Positions 25,411 through 33,452 are shown, counted from the stretch's first letter. The stretch: 64,000 nucleotides of DNA from Clostridium_AW sp040797845 (GCA_040797845.1 JBFNFA010000003.1:62001-126000), one strand, 5' to 3'. The notes: a model not told the origin generated them from the sequence alone. Translations and numbers: made by a program.

Positions 25411-25448
25411 TTAATTATTTACCCCGAAAGTAAATAGGAGTAGATAAA

Positions 25449-25718
25449 GTGAAATATAAAAAAGCACAAGATGTATTACCTAAAGATATTTTAGAATTAA
25501 TTCAAGAATACATGGATGGTGGTTATTTATATATACCAAGAAAATTTGAAAATAAGAAATCTTGGGGGGAATCAAGCGGTTCAAAGTTTGAGATAAGAGA
25601 AAGAAATATAGAGATATATAATAAATATAAAGAAGGTATATCAGTTAAACAACTTGCTGAAGAATATTATCTATCTCAAAGTAGTATAAGAAGAATAATA
25701 TGCCAACATAACACATAG
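25449..25718 (+). CDS. CD3324 family small helix-turn-helix protein (C)
   Basis: An 89-residue protein, close to gene A (KYKKAQDVLPKDILELIQEY, GGYLYIPRK, KSWGESSGSK), with a C-terminal helix-turn-helix in SVKQLAEEYYLSQSSIRRII. It starts with GTG after TAGGAG. A very strong terminator follows at once. Function unknown; the conserved basic C-terminal helix suggests nucleic-acid binding. Confidence 0.8.
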   Translation: MKYKKAQDVLPKDILELIQEYMDGGYLYIPRKFENKKSWGESSGSKFEIRERNIEIYNKYKEGISVKQLAEEYYLSQSSIRRIICQHNT

Positions 25719-25719
25719 T

Positions 25720-25759
25720 AAAGTGGATACTTAGTCTTAGGCTAAGTATCCACTTTTTT
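25720..25759 (+). terminator. Terminator after CD3324-family gene C
   Basis: AAAGTGGATACTTAG (25720-25734) pairs perfectly with CTAAGTATCCACTTT (25742-25756), followed by more T. Confidence 0.9.
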
Positions 25760-25764
25760 ATATC

Positions 25765-26090
25765 AAGAGAATTGTAATTTTCAATAGACAAACTTAAACA
25801 ACCAGTGAAGATAACTTGTGCTCAAAATCTTCACAGAGCCATTCTCAAGCGTGCAATAAGCAAAGAGTGTATGATAAAATTAGATTAAATTATAAAGCAT
25901 ATGGATTATAATTTGAACATTTAATTTTTAATACTTAGAAAGAATTATTAAAAGATAAAGAACTTGCTAAAATCCTTATCAATGGATGTTGGATATTTTA
26001 CAGCTTTTTTCTAGAATGATATTGATAAAAGTAGAGGGGATTTAAAAATAGCAAGGTTGATTCTAAAAATTACTATAAAGTGAGGTATGA
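25765..26090. other. 326-bp gap with probable coding remnants
   Basis: No intact gene. Two short open stretches look coding in amino-acid usage (one around 25930-26015 containing KDKELAKILINGCW, one around 26015-26083 containing DIDKSRGDLKIA), but neither has a start or recognisable family. GTGAAGAT/ATCTTCAC forms a small dyad near 25806-25835. Probably decayed DNA. Confidence 0.35.
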
Positions 26091-26094
26091 ATAA

Positions 26095-26502
26095 ATGATA
26101 AATAAACAGAATATTACAAAAATTCAAAGAGTAAATCCTACAAATATTCCGTCTCCTGTGGGAAAATATAGCCATATAACAAAGATATCGAAAAATGCTG
26201 ATATTTTTGTGACTTCAGGCCAAGTAGGTGTGGATAGGAATAACAATATTCCTGAATCAATTAATGATCAAGTGGAAAATACCTTTAAAAATATTGCTGA
26301 TCTATTAGCATCTCAACAATTATCCGCTGATAATGTAATTAAGGTTAATATTTGGGCGACTGAAGAAATTGATTGGGATTATTTAGATGGTAAGTGGGAT
26401 TCATTATTTGGAACAGAATATCCTTCAATGACTGTTGCATATATAAGTGCATTAGGCTTACCTGAATTAAAAATAGAAATAGAATTATGGGCTGCAAAGT
26501 AA
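26095..26502 (+). CDS. RidA/YjgF/YER057c family protein (Rid-like, lacking the catalytic Arg)
   Basis: A 135-residue Rid-fold protein: PSPVGKYSHITKI, FVTSGQVGVD, and the C-terminal PSMTVAYISALGLPELKIEIELWAA. In RidA proper the C-terminal motif has an Arg (PxRxxVE..) that holds the 2-aminoacrylate carboxylate; here that position is Met/Thr, so imine deaminase activity is doubtful and it belongs to a non-archetypal Rid group. It is a single-gene unit with a weak ribosome site (GTGAGG). Confidence 0.85.
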   Translation: MINKQNITKIQRVNPTNIPSPVGKYSHITKISKNADIFVTSGQVGVDRNNNIPESINDQVENTFKNIADLLASQQLSADNVIKVNIWATEEIDWDYLDGKWDSLFGTEYPSMTVAYISALGLPELKIEIELWAAK

Positions 26503-26651
26503 TTAGCCTAATGAGCCATAAATTAGTTTTATATAGTTTATGGCTCATTTTTATTTAGTAAAAGTTATTGAGGTTGTTCCAGAAAAAATACTAGGATAAG
26601 ATATAGAAGATATAAGAATATAATACAAATACAAGAAAGGAGAAAGTAAAA

Positions 26652-27554
26652 ATGAGTGGAAATTTATTAATTAATAATAAAAAATATATTTATAAGTGTA
26701 ATTACAAAGATGACAGTATTTTAAGAAATAGTTTTAATAGATTAACGAAAAAAACTTATGATTTTAATTTTGAACAATGGTATGAGGATGGCTATTGGGG
26801 AGATAAATATATACCATATTCTTTGTTAGATGGAGATAAGGTAGTATCCAATGTTTCAGTAAATATCATGGAGTTTTTAATTCTAGGAGAGCAAAAGAGA
26901 TATATACAAATTGGAACTGTTATGACAGATGAAGATTATAGAGGCCAAGGATTGAGCAGAGCACTTATGGAGGTAGTCTTAAAAGAATGGGAGGATAAAT
27001 GTGATCTTATTTATCTTTATGCAAATGACAGTGTTCTTGACTTTTATCCGAAATTTGGATTTGATGTGTGCAATGAATATCAATACTCAATAAACAAAAC
27101 TAAAGAGGATAAGCTAGAGAAAATAAGAAAGATGAGTATGGATGATGATAAAGATAGGGAAATTGTTTATAACATGGCTTGCAGTACATTGCCTTTCTCA
27201 AAGGTTTCTATGAGAAGCAATCCATCTCTCATAATGTTTTATTGTACGTATTTTATGAGAGATAATATTTATTATCTTGAGGACTATGATGCGGTGGTTA
27301 TTTGTAACTTTGATGAAGAGGTTTTATATTTGCAAGATGTGTTTAGTAGAAAAGAAGTAAAGTTAGATAACATAATTAATGCAGTGATCACTGAGAAAGT
27401 TAAGAAAGTAATCTTAGGATTTACTCCAAAGGATAGTTCTTCTTATGAAAAAACTTTGGTAAATGAGGAGGACACTACTCTTTTTATTAAGGTAGGAAAA
27501 GATAATCCATTTAAAAGGGAGGATTTAATGTTCCCTGTATTATCTCATGCATAA
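26652..27554 (+). CDS. GNAT family acetyltransferase
   Basis: A 300-residue protein. The GNAT core is at about residues 35-150: YSLLDGDKVVSNVSVN, then IGTVMTDEDYRGQGLSRALM (acetyl-CoA loop RGQGLS) and LYANDSVLDFYPKFGF. The C-terminal half (about 160-300) has no clear domain and may be an SCP2-like or second degenerate GNAT unit, as in Eis-like proteins. AAAGGAG precedes the ATG. Acceptor unknown. Confidence 0.82.
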   Translation: MSGNLLINNKKYIYKCNYKDDSILRNSFNRLTKKTYDFNFEQWYEDGYWGDKYIPYSLLDGDKVVSNVSVNIMEFLILGEQKRYIQIGTVMTDEDYRGQGLSRALMEVVLKEWEDKCDLIYLYANDSVLDFYPKFGFDVCNEYQYSINKTKEDKLEKIRKMSMDDDKDREIVYNMACSTLPFSKVSMRSNPSLIMFYCTYFMRDNIYYLEDYDAVVICNFDEEVLYLQDVFSRKEVKLDNIINAVITEKVKKVILGFTPKDSSSYEKTLVNEEDTTLFIKVGKDNPFKREDLMFPVLSHA

Positions 27555-27594
27555 TGATAAACAAAAGAGACAACGTACGTATCTATTTATTATG

Positions 27595-27640
27595 AGATCC
27601 TGTACAATACAGAAATGTGTTGTCCAGGGTCTTTGTTATA
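27595..27640 (+). terminator. Weak terminator after the GNAT gene
   Basis: AGATCCTG (27595-27602) pairs with CAGGGTCT (27625-27632), with G-U pairs and a 22-base loop, then TTGTTAT. The 80 bases that follow show nothing further before the dispersed repeat. Confidence 0.45.
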
Positions 27641-27719
27641 TATTTATAATATATATTTAATTTTAATTATCATGTAGTTTGATTGCTTCATAGGCTACTG
27701 GAATAGTTTCTACAATATT

Positions 27720-27846
27720 TTATCCGATGACTACCATCCGTAATACTCCCTAACGGATGCTACGTCCCTGGATAAGTTCTTCTAAGCTTCAGTTGAAGTA
27801 AGTATTCCTTTTAAGCAAACTCCATCTGAAGCTAAGAATCACTTGA
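27720..27846 (-). repeat. Dispersed two-hairpin repeat, copy 1 (minus orientation)
   Basis: Read on the minus strand it matches the copies at 35541, 40794 and 46765. Element structure: a left imperfect hairpin (CTTAGCTTCAG with CTGAAGCTTAG) and a right hairpin in which TTATCC/GGATAA and CATCCGT/ACGGATG pair. This copy has the shortest right loop (TAGGGAGTATT region). It lies between the GNAT gene and the adenine riboswitch. Confidence 0.88.
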
Positions 27847-27923
27847 TAAAAAATACGTACATTTTTAAATAATATGTTGAAAATGTTCGAATATAGTGGT
27901 ATTATAAAGATGAAAAAAGTTGA

Positions 27924-27998
27924 TATCTTCGTATATTTTTGGTTATATAGTCCAAATGTCTCTACCAGAACTCTGTAAAAGTTTTGATTATGAGGATT
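27924..27998 (+). promoter_or_regulatory. Adenine riboswitch aptamer (purine class)
   Basis: P1 is TCTTC (27926-27930) with GAGGA (27992-27996). J1/2 GTATA, the L2 ATATAG, the core TGTCTCTACC, L3 CTGTAAA and J3/1 GATTATG match the purine aptamer. The specificity base in J3/1 is T (GATTATG, not GACTATG), which predicts adenine. TATCTTC (27924-27930), the 5' side of P1, is also exactly complementary to GAAGATA (28011-28017) just before the ribosome binding site, a possible switching helix. Confidence 0.9.
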
Positions 27999-28046
27999 TA
28001 TTTATTACTAGAAGATAAGCGGACAATTTAAAGGGGGAAGACAAGT

Positions 28047-29099
28047 ATGGCAGACTTTCTAAGTGACTTTCTAGCAATCATAGGTGTTGTTCTAAATGGC
28101 TTGCCACAAGGGTTGCTAGCATTAACATTTGGCTTTGCTTCAATTCCAACAGCATTTGCTTTTTTAGTAGGGGCGGTTGGAAATTTACTAACAGGTTCAG
28201 TTGCACCTATTTCTTTCCAAGCAGAAACGATAACATATGCAGGAACTGCTGGTAAGAATATGGAAGAAAGACTTTCGATGATATTCTTTGGTGCTGTTAT
28301 AATGACTTTTATAGGAATGTTCGGATTTTTGGGTAAAATCGTAGATTTTATAGGTCCAACAATTACCTCGGGTATGATGGCAGGTGTGGGAATAATGCTT
28401 GCAAAGGTATCTATGGACATGCTAAAAAGTGAAAAAGCTGTAAGTATTGTATCAATTGCCACTGCGGTAATAATATACTTTGCTACAAATGATTTAGTTC
28501 TAACTATTACTATTTCAGTAGTTATTTCAAGTATTGTTGGAAACATTCTTAATAAAGATATGAGAAATGTTGAAATACCTAAGGAAAAAATAGAAAGATG
28601 TAAACTTAGCTTTAATAGTAAAATATTAAGAGGAGCACTTGGAATGGTGTGCTTAAATATTGGATCTAATATAGCCTTCGGACAAATTACTGGAAGTATG
28701 GCTAATACAAATGTAAATATTGATCATCTTTCCGTTATCAGCAGTCTAGCTGACATGGGTTCAGCATTATTTGGTGGTGCACCAGTTGAATCTATAATCT
28801 CAGCCACAGGAAGTGCCCCACATCCATTAGCAGCTGGTATAATCATGATGTTAATTATGGCTGCCATATTATTTTTAGGGTTGCTCCCAAAGATAGGTAA
28901 GTATGTACCTTCTCAATCAATTAGTGGTTTCTTATTTGTACTAGGTATTTTAGTAACAGTACCAGTAAATGCAGCCGCTGCTTTAGCTGGAACAGATAGT
29001 TTAGTTGGCGGTGTTACTATGGGAGTAACAGCAATAAGTGATCCATTCTTTGGAATGCTTGCAGGAACTATAACTAGATTTGCTGTAGGATTATTTTAG
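28047..29099 (+). CDS. NCS2-family purine permease (short form)
   Basis: A 350-residue membrane protein with about 10-12 hydrophobic segments and NCS2-like features: GAVGNLLTGSVAPISFQAET near the N-terminus, GPTITSGMMAGVGIML, and the substrate loop FGGAPVESIISATGSAP. It is about 80-100 residues shorter than classical xanthine/uracil or AzgA permeases. The adenine riboswitch upstream and the phosphoribosyltransferase downstream suggest adenine or hypoxanthine uptake. AAAGGGGGAAG lies 9 bases before the ATG. Confidence 0.85.
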   Translation: MADFLSDFLAIIGVVLNGLPQGLLALTFGFASIPTAFAFLVGAVGNLLTGSVAPISFQAETITYAGTAGKNMEERLSMIFFGAVIMTFIGMFGFLGKIVDFIGPTITSGMMAGVGIMLAKVSMDMLKSEKAVSIVSIATAVIIYFATNDLVLTITISVVISSIVGNILNKDMRNVEIPKEKIERCKLSFNSKILRGALGMVCLNIGSNIAFGQITGSMANTNVNIDHLSVISSLADMGSALFGGAPVESIISATGSAPHPLAAGIIMMLIMAAILFLGLLPKIGKYVPSQSISGFLFVLGILVTVPVNAAAALAGTDSLVGGVTMGVTAISDPFFGMLAGTITRFAVGLF

Positions 29100-29112
29100 G
29101 AGGTAAGTTCAT

Positions 29113-29688
29113 ATGAATACATATAAATTAGAATTACTTTCATTAGAGAGAGAGTTACCTTTAATGAAAATTAAAGATGACTTAGCTATTGCAAGCTTTG
29201 TAATACTAGGTGACACTGAGTTAGTACAAGCAGTTGCACCTGCAATAGCAGATAGATTAAAGGAAATAAAAAATATAGATATAATTGTTACTGCTGAGGC
29301 AAAGGGAATACCTTTAGCTTATGAAATTTCAAAGCTTTTAGGTCTAAAGGAATTTATTGTAGCTAGAAAAAGCATTAAAGCTTATATGGATTCACCAATA
29401 ACTGAGGAAGTAAACTCAATTACTACTCAAAAGAAACAGTTTTTATGTTTAGATAAAATTGATGCAGAAAAGATAAAAGGAAAAAATATTGCTATTATAG
29501 ACGATGTTATTTCCACTGGAGAGTCATTAAAGGTTGTTGAAAAATTAGTTGAAAAAGCTGGAGGTATCGTAAAAGCAAAAGCTGCAATTTTAGCTGAAGG
29601 AGATGCTTCAAACAGGGATGATATTATATTTATAAAAAGACTTCCACTATTTAAAGTTGATGAAAATGAAAACTTTATAGAGATATAA
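29113..29688 (+). CDS. Adenine/xanthine-type phosphoribosyltransferase
   Basis: A 191-residue type I phosphoribosyltransferase. The PRPP-binding motif is IAIIDDVISTGESLK (about 137-151); VTAEAKGIPLAYEISKLLG (about 62-80) is the Apt-like N-terminal purine-site segment, and ARKSIKAYMD follows. It is of adenine-phosphoribosyltransferase type but of the longer clostridial form. It follows the permease by 13 bases with AGGAGG, and is under the adenine riboswitch: uptake and salvage in one unit. Confidence 0.85.
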   Translation: MNTYKLELLSLERELPLMKIKDDLAIASFVILGDTELVQAVAPAIADRLKEIKNIDIIVTAEAKGIPLAYEISKLLGLKEFIVARKSIKAYMDSPITEEVNSITTQKKQFLCLDKIDAEKIKGKNIAIIDDVISTGESLKVVEKLVEKAGGIVKAKAAILAEGDASNRDDIIFIKRLPLFKVDENENFIEI

Positions 29689-29695
29689 TATATTT

Positions 29696-29738
29696 AAAGA
29701 TATTTCAATATTGGTTATTATTGAAATATCTTTTTTTA
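29696..29738 (+). terminator. Terminator of the purine salvage operon
   Basis: AAAGATATTTCAATA (29696-29710) pairs perfectly with TATTGAAATATCTTT (29719-29733), followed by a T run. Confidence 0.9.
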
Positions 29739-29762
29739 TTTAGGTATTATATAATGTTAATT

Positions 29763-30171
29763 TTAATATCTTTTTGCCATGCCAACAGAACTTGGTGCTG
29801 AATAATGAAACCCAAATTTTTCATATAATTTATCAGCTGGAACATCAGCAATTAGGCTTACATAAGAACTTTTCGGCGCGTGGTTATCTAGATATTTAGT
29901 TATTTCTGACATAATTAAATTGCCAAATCCATTGCCTTGATAAGAAGGGTCTACAGCGATATCTACTATATGATACATGCATGCAGCCGCCATCTCCTAT
30001 AATTCTTCCCATACCAACTAATTTATCAGCATCTCTTAAAGTAACCATAAAAATAGAATTTTTCAATCCTATTTCTGATGCAGCTTCATCTTTAGGACTC
30101 AACCCTGAAATTATCCTTAAATTATTATATTCTTTTCCATTTGGAATTTCATATGAAATATCTATATTCAA
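29763..30171 (-). pseudogene. Frameshifted GNAT acetyltransferase gene
   Basis: The minus strand carries the two halves of one GNAT in different frames. The first, from a TTG at 30169-30171 with GGAGG upstream, reads NIDISYEIPNGKEYNNLRII to VGMGRIIGDGGCM; the second continues with YHIVDIAVDPSYQGNGFGNL to the C-terminal GFHYSAPSSVGM. Between them GCATGCATG contains a 4-bp tandem duplication; removing one unit restores a continuous protein of about 135 residues. It is a recent loss of function or a sequencing error. Confidence 0.85.
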
Positions 30172-30338
30172 TTTAAATCTCCTCCCGTTCTTTTCCTTTG
30201 CTTTATATACTAAATTATACTTATTAATCATAAAAAATAAAAGTATATACCTAGCAGTGAGTAAATTAATAGAGATTGCATTAAAAAATTCTGCTAATTG
30301 TGAATGAGAATAGAAGGGATTTATTAGTAAAGCAATTA

Positions 30339-30365
30339 CCCGGCTATCTGAAAAAGTTAGCCGGG
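30339..30365. terminator. Hairpin between converging units
   Basis: CCCGGCTA (30339-30346) pairs with TAGCCGGG (30358-30365). G+C-rich for this genome; it probably ends the flavin-binding protein gene on the minus strand. Confidence 0.65.
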
Positions 30366-30384
30366 CAGTTCTTATATTTTGAGA

Positions 30385-30807
30385 TTATAGAGTTATGTTA
30401 CCGCATTTAGAGAAGTCTATTGTTACTGTAGCTTCTTTAAAATGAATTTCATAAAGAGTCAACTGACTTCCAGCTTGTTCTATTGTCATTTCATAATCAG
30501 GAATTTTTTTAACAAATCCATCTTTAAAATCATATATTGTTAAATCACTTTTTTGAATTATTGCTTCAGTAACTCGAACATGCTCATTTCCTTTAGATGG
30601 AACAGTAGTAAAAGCTACTACATTGTTTTTTGAAAATTCCTCCACCTTGGAATTATCTTTAAAGGTTGAAAAGTATACTATCCCTTTCTTTTTAGTATCA
30701 TAATAGAAATTTACAATTCTAACATTTGGGATATGGTCTACACAAGTTGCTAAAGCTATCTCACTTTGCTCCACCATAATCCTATTAAATTCTCGTAAAA
30801 AATCCAT
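30385..30807 (-). CDS. Pyridoxamine 5'-phosphate oxidase-like flavin protein
   Basis: A 140-residue split-barrel protein: SEIALATCVDHIPNVRIVNF and IVYFSTFKDNSKVEEFSKNN match the N-terminal FMN-binding half of PPOX-family proteins, and NEHVRVTEAI the second strand pair. Such small members reduce or store flavins, F420 or heme breakdown products; the substrate is unknown. AAGGAGGAG lies before the ATG. It diverges from a WYL-domain regulator, which probably controls it. Confidence 0.85.
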   Translation of the reverse strand: MDFLREFNRIMVEQSEIALATCVDHIPNVRIVNFYYDTKKKGIVYFSTFKDNSKVEEFSKNNVVAFTTVPSKGNEHVRVTEAIIQKSDLTIYDFKDGFVKKIPDYEMTIEQAGSQLTLYEIHFKEATVTIDFSKCGNITL

Positions 30808-30876
30808 TTTTGCTCCTCCTTATCAATTTATTATGTCATAGAAAACTTCTTGTAGTTTTAATATAACATACAAATG

Positions 30877-30905
30877 TTGACACCATTATGTCATGGTTAT
30901 AAAAT
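30877..30905 (+). promoter_or_regulatory. Promoter with dyads between the PPOX-like and WYL genes
   Basis: TTGACA (30877-30882), 17 bases, TAAAAT (30900-30905). The spacer contains ACCAT-TATGTC-ATGGT and TGACA-ccatta-TGTCA dyads. TTATGTCAT is repeated upstream near 30831, so a shared operator for both genes is likely. Confidence 0.6.
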
Positions 30906-30937
30906 GAATTCATAAATGAGTTTAAGGAGCGATACAA

Positions 30938-31870
30938 TTGAAAATAGATAGATTAATGTCAATAATTATGGTATTGCTGAATTGCGAAAAAATCAGTGCA
31001 ACAAAACTTGCTGAAATGTTTGAGGTTACGCCTAGAACTATATATAGGGATATAGAAACAATATCTCTAGCTGGTATACCGATTATTACTCATCCTGGTA
31101 TTAATGGAGGTATTGGCATTATATCTGAATATAAAGTGGATAAAAAATTTTTTGCTGCTGCAGATATTTCAACACTTTTAATGGGGCTTGCCAGTGTTTC
31201 AACAACGCTATCTAATAAAGAAATTATAGGCACTCTAGAAAAGGTAAAAAGTCTACTTCCTAAAGAACAATTTAAGGATATTGAATTAAAATCAAACCAA
31301 ATAACTATTGATCTTACCACATGGATGGGGAATAAGAGCTTTCAGCCAAACCTTGAAAAAATAAAAAAAGCTTTAAATGAAAGTAAATACCTATTATTTG
31401 AATACTACGGTGGTAGCGGAGAAAAAAATAATCGTTGTATTGAACCTTATCAATTGGTATTAAAAGAAGAGCATTGGTATTTACAAGGCTACTGTACTTT
31501 AAGAGAAGATTTTCGTGTTTTTAAACTATCTCGAATTTCAAATCTTGAAATATCAGATTCCACATTTATACCACGAGAATTTCACGCAAAACCGTTAGAT
31601 GGAAAGGGCTGGATAGATAAAAGACTTATTACAATTAAGCTTCTAGTGGATTGGTCTCTTAGAGAACAAATGATTGAGCGTTGTGGAGAAGAAAATATTA
31701 AGTCTCATAGGGATAATCAATTTATGGTTGACTTTCCATTTGTAGAAGATGATTTAGGATATAATATTTTGCTGGGGTTTGGAGATAAATGTGAATGTTT
31801 AGCCCCTGAAAATGTACGTAAAGAGCTTATCCATCGTATTAAAAAATTATCTAACATTTATAATAAATAG
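30938..31870 (+). CDS. YafY-type HTH/WYL-domain regulator
   Basis: A 310-residue regulator. The N-terminal winged helix (1-60) has KISATKLAEMFEVTPRTIYR then DIETISLAGIP; the middle WYL domain (about 140-225) contains RCIEPYQLVLKEEHWYLQGY and FRVFKLSRI; a WCX-like C-terminal part follows. WYL proteins sense small ligands or nucleic-acid fragments. It starts with TTG at 30938, 8 bases after AAGGAG. It diverges from the PPOX-like gene. No terminator is obvious before 31900. Confidence 0.88.
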   Translation: MKIDRLMSIIMVLLNCEKISATKLAEMFEVTPRTIYRDIETISLAGIPIITHPGINGGIGIISEYKVDKKFFAAADISTLLMGLASVSTTLSNKEIIGTLEKVKSLLPKEQFKDIELKSNQITIDLTTWMGNKSFQPNLEKIKKALNESKYLLFEYYGGSGEKNNRCIEPYQLVLKEEHWYLQGYCTLREDFRVFKLSRISNLEISDSTFIPREFHAKPLDGKGWIDKRLITIKLLVDWSLREQMIERCGEENIKSHRDNQFMVDFPFVEDDLGYNILLGFGDKCECLAPENVRKELIHRIKKLSNIYNK

Positions 31871-31902
31871 TATTTATAAAAGAATATAATAGATAACTGT
31901 AT

Positions 31903-32067
31903 ATGGAGATTATTTATATTAGCTTGGTGTTGGGGAGAGGAAATGAAAAACAAAAAAGCACCACTAATGTTGCTATTACAACAACACTTGCCGAAGATGG
32001 CTTATATTTAGGATATGGAGTAAATATAGTATCAAATAAGTGGCTAAAATACTTCTGCTTCTCCTGA
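31903..32067 (+). other. 54-codon open frame, possible gene remnant
   Basis: ATG at 31903 opens 54 codons that include NVAITTTLAEDGLYLGYGVN, which looks like real protein sequence, but there is no ribosome binding site and no family I recognise. It may be the scrap of a larger gene. The rest of the 31871-32277 gap holds only a hairpin. Confidence 0.3.
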
Positions 32068-32177
32068 ATTGTTTGAAATGATGAAATCTATGTAGTATAG
32101 ATAGTGAAAAGGGGTACAGGAAATATTTAAGTAATAATATTGATTTTAAATAACCCAGTAACTTAATAACTTATAAG

Positions 32178-32212
32178 AAGCTATAGGAAGAATTATTCCT
32201 ATGGCTTTTTTC
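32178..32212 (+). terminator. Orphan terminator before the MarR operon
   Basis: AAGCTATAGGAA (32178-32189) pairs with TTCCTATGGCTT (32196-32207; one G-U or mismatch), followed by T. It would end the WYL regulator transcript. Confidence 0.75.
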
Positions 32213-32276
32213 ATTAAATAAAATAAATTATATTAGTAGTGCAATTATAATAAGAGATTAATCTTTAAAAATATTG

Positions 32277-32322
32277 TTGACAAGGAAACAAAAAAGCGAT
32301 ATTATTGTTTCTGGGGAAACAA
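32277..32322 (+). promoter_or_regulatory. MarR promoter and operator
   Basis: TTGACA (32277-32282), 17 bases, TATTAT (32300-32305). TTGTTTC-tggg-GAAACAA (32305-32322) is an inverted repeat at the predicted start point; the half-site GGAAACAA also occurs at 32284. This suits autorepression by the MarR protein. Confidence 0.75.
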
Positions 32323-32338
32323 AAAGGAGATGCTTAAA

Positions 32339-32800
32339 GTGGATAATATTAATATTATTATGAAGAGTCTTAAAGAGATATACGAAAAGGAGGAAACCCT
32401 AGGGAAGATATCATTTAAGGGGGAATATGAAAAGTATGGAGTTTCAGAAATACATTGTTTAGATCTCGTAGGAAAAATAAAAGATCCTAACGTTACTAAA
32501 ATATCTCAAAGTATGAATATGACGAGAGGTGCTATAAGTAAGATTAGCAAAAAACTTTTAAATAACAATCTTATTGATAAGTATAAAAAGCCGGAGAATG
32601 ATAAGGAAATATATTTTAAGTTAACAGAGTTAGGTGAGAAGTTATATAAACATCATGAAATAAAACATAAGCAGTGGGAAGAAAGAAATAATAAGTTTTT
32701 TAAAAATATAGATGAAAAAGATCAAGAAATTGTAGCTAGTTTCTTGAAAAAATTTAATAACTATTTGGATGAAATAATAGAATCAGAAGGAGAGATATAG
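32339..32800 (+). CDS. MarR family regulator
   Basis: A winged-helix regulator of 153 residues: VSEIHCLDLVGKIKDPNVTK then ISQSMNMTRGAISKISKKL (recognition helix) and YKKPENDKEIYFKLTELG (wing). GTG at 32339 is preferred to the ATG at 32330, which directly abuts AAGGAG. It is followed after one base by a cyclase-family gene, so the operon is translationally coupled. The GAAACAA dyad in its promoter is the likely operator. Confidence 0.85.
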   Translation: MDNINIIMKSLKEIYEKEETLGKISFKGEYEKYGVSEIHCLDLVGKIKDPNVTKISQSMNMTRGAISKISKKLLNNNLIDKYKKPENDKEIYFKLTELGEKLYKHHEIKHKQWEERNNKFFKNIDEKDQEIVASFLKKFNNYLDEIIESEGEI

Positions 32801-32801
32801 T

Positions 32802-33347
32802 ATGAATTTGCATTTAAAGGAATTTAGTATTCCCGAGGAAATATTAAAATGGGGAGATTCACAACCAGCCCATCAAAGACAACATATAGGAACTCATATA
32901 GATTGTTATAATCTATCAAATATAGAATTACCATCAGAAATAAATGTTAAGGTAATAGATGTGAGAGGATTAGCTATTATAGATGTTACTATATTAGAAA
33001 ATATTAAAATACAAGAAAATTCATTTGTAATATTTAGAACAGGATATTTAGAGCAATATGGATATGGAAGCGAAGAATATTTTAACTCTAAAACAAAACC
33101 TTATTTAACAAATGAAATCATAGATAAGTTGCTAGATTTAAATACCAAATTAATAGGAATAGATTTGGGTGGAATACAGCATGGTGAAAATCATGTGGTA
33201 ATAGATAAATATGTTGAAAGTAGAAAATCTTATGTTGTAGAAAATATATGTAACTTAGATAAAGTTCCTTCAAACTTTAAAGCAAGTCTAAAATGGCTTC
33301 AATTAGAAGGTGCCACAGCAATAAAAGTTGAGATCGAAACCATATAA
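32802..33347 (+). CDS. Cyclase family (kynurenine formamidase-like) metal hydrolase
   Basis: A 181-residue protein with the metal-binding signature HIGTHID (His28, His32, Asp34) of the KynB/cyclase family and a later IGIDLGGIQHGENH that would supply the remaining ligand and base. It is somewhat shorter than KynB (about 205-210). No tryptophan-degradation genes are near, so formamidase is only one option. It is coupled to the MarR gene by a one-base gap and may be its target. Confidence 0.8.
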   Translation: MNLHLKEFSIPEEILKWGDSQPAHQRQHIGTHIDCYNLSNIELPSEINVKVIDVRGLAIIDVTILENIKIQENSFVIFRTGYLEQYGYGSEEYFNSKTKPYLTNEIIDKLLDLNTKLIGIDLGGIQHGENHVVIDKYVESRKSYVVENICNLDKVPSNFKASLKWLQLEGATAIKVEIETI

Positions 33348-33452
33348 AAAATAGTGAATTTTATTGGAGTATGATAACATTCATTTTCAATATTGACATT
33401 AACAATTATTGGGGATAACATAAATGAGAGTTTAAAAAAATTTATGAGGTGA

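Noticed and set aside
28028..28546. A 172-codon open frame on the minus strand inside the purine permease gene
   Set aside because: It lies antisense to a clear membrane protein, has no ribosome site and its composition mirrors the codon pattern of the plus strand gene.
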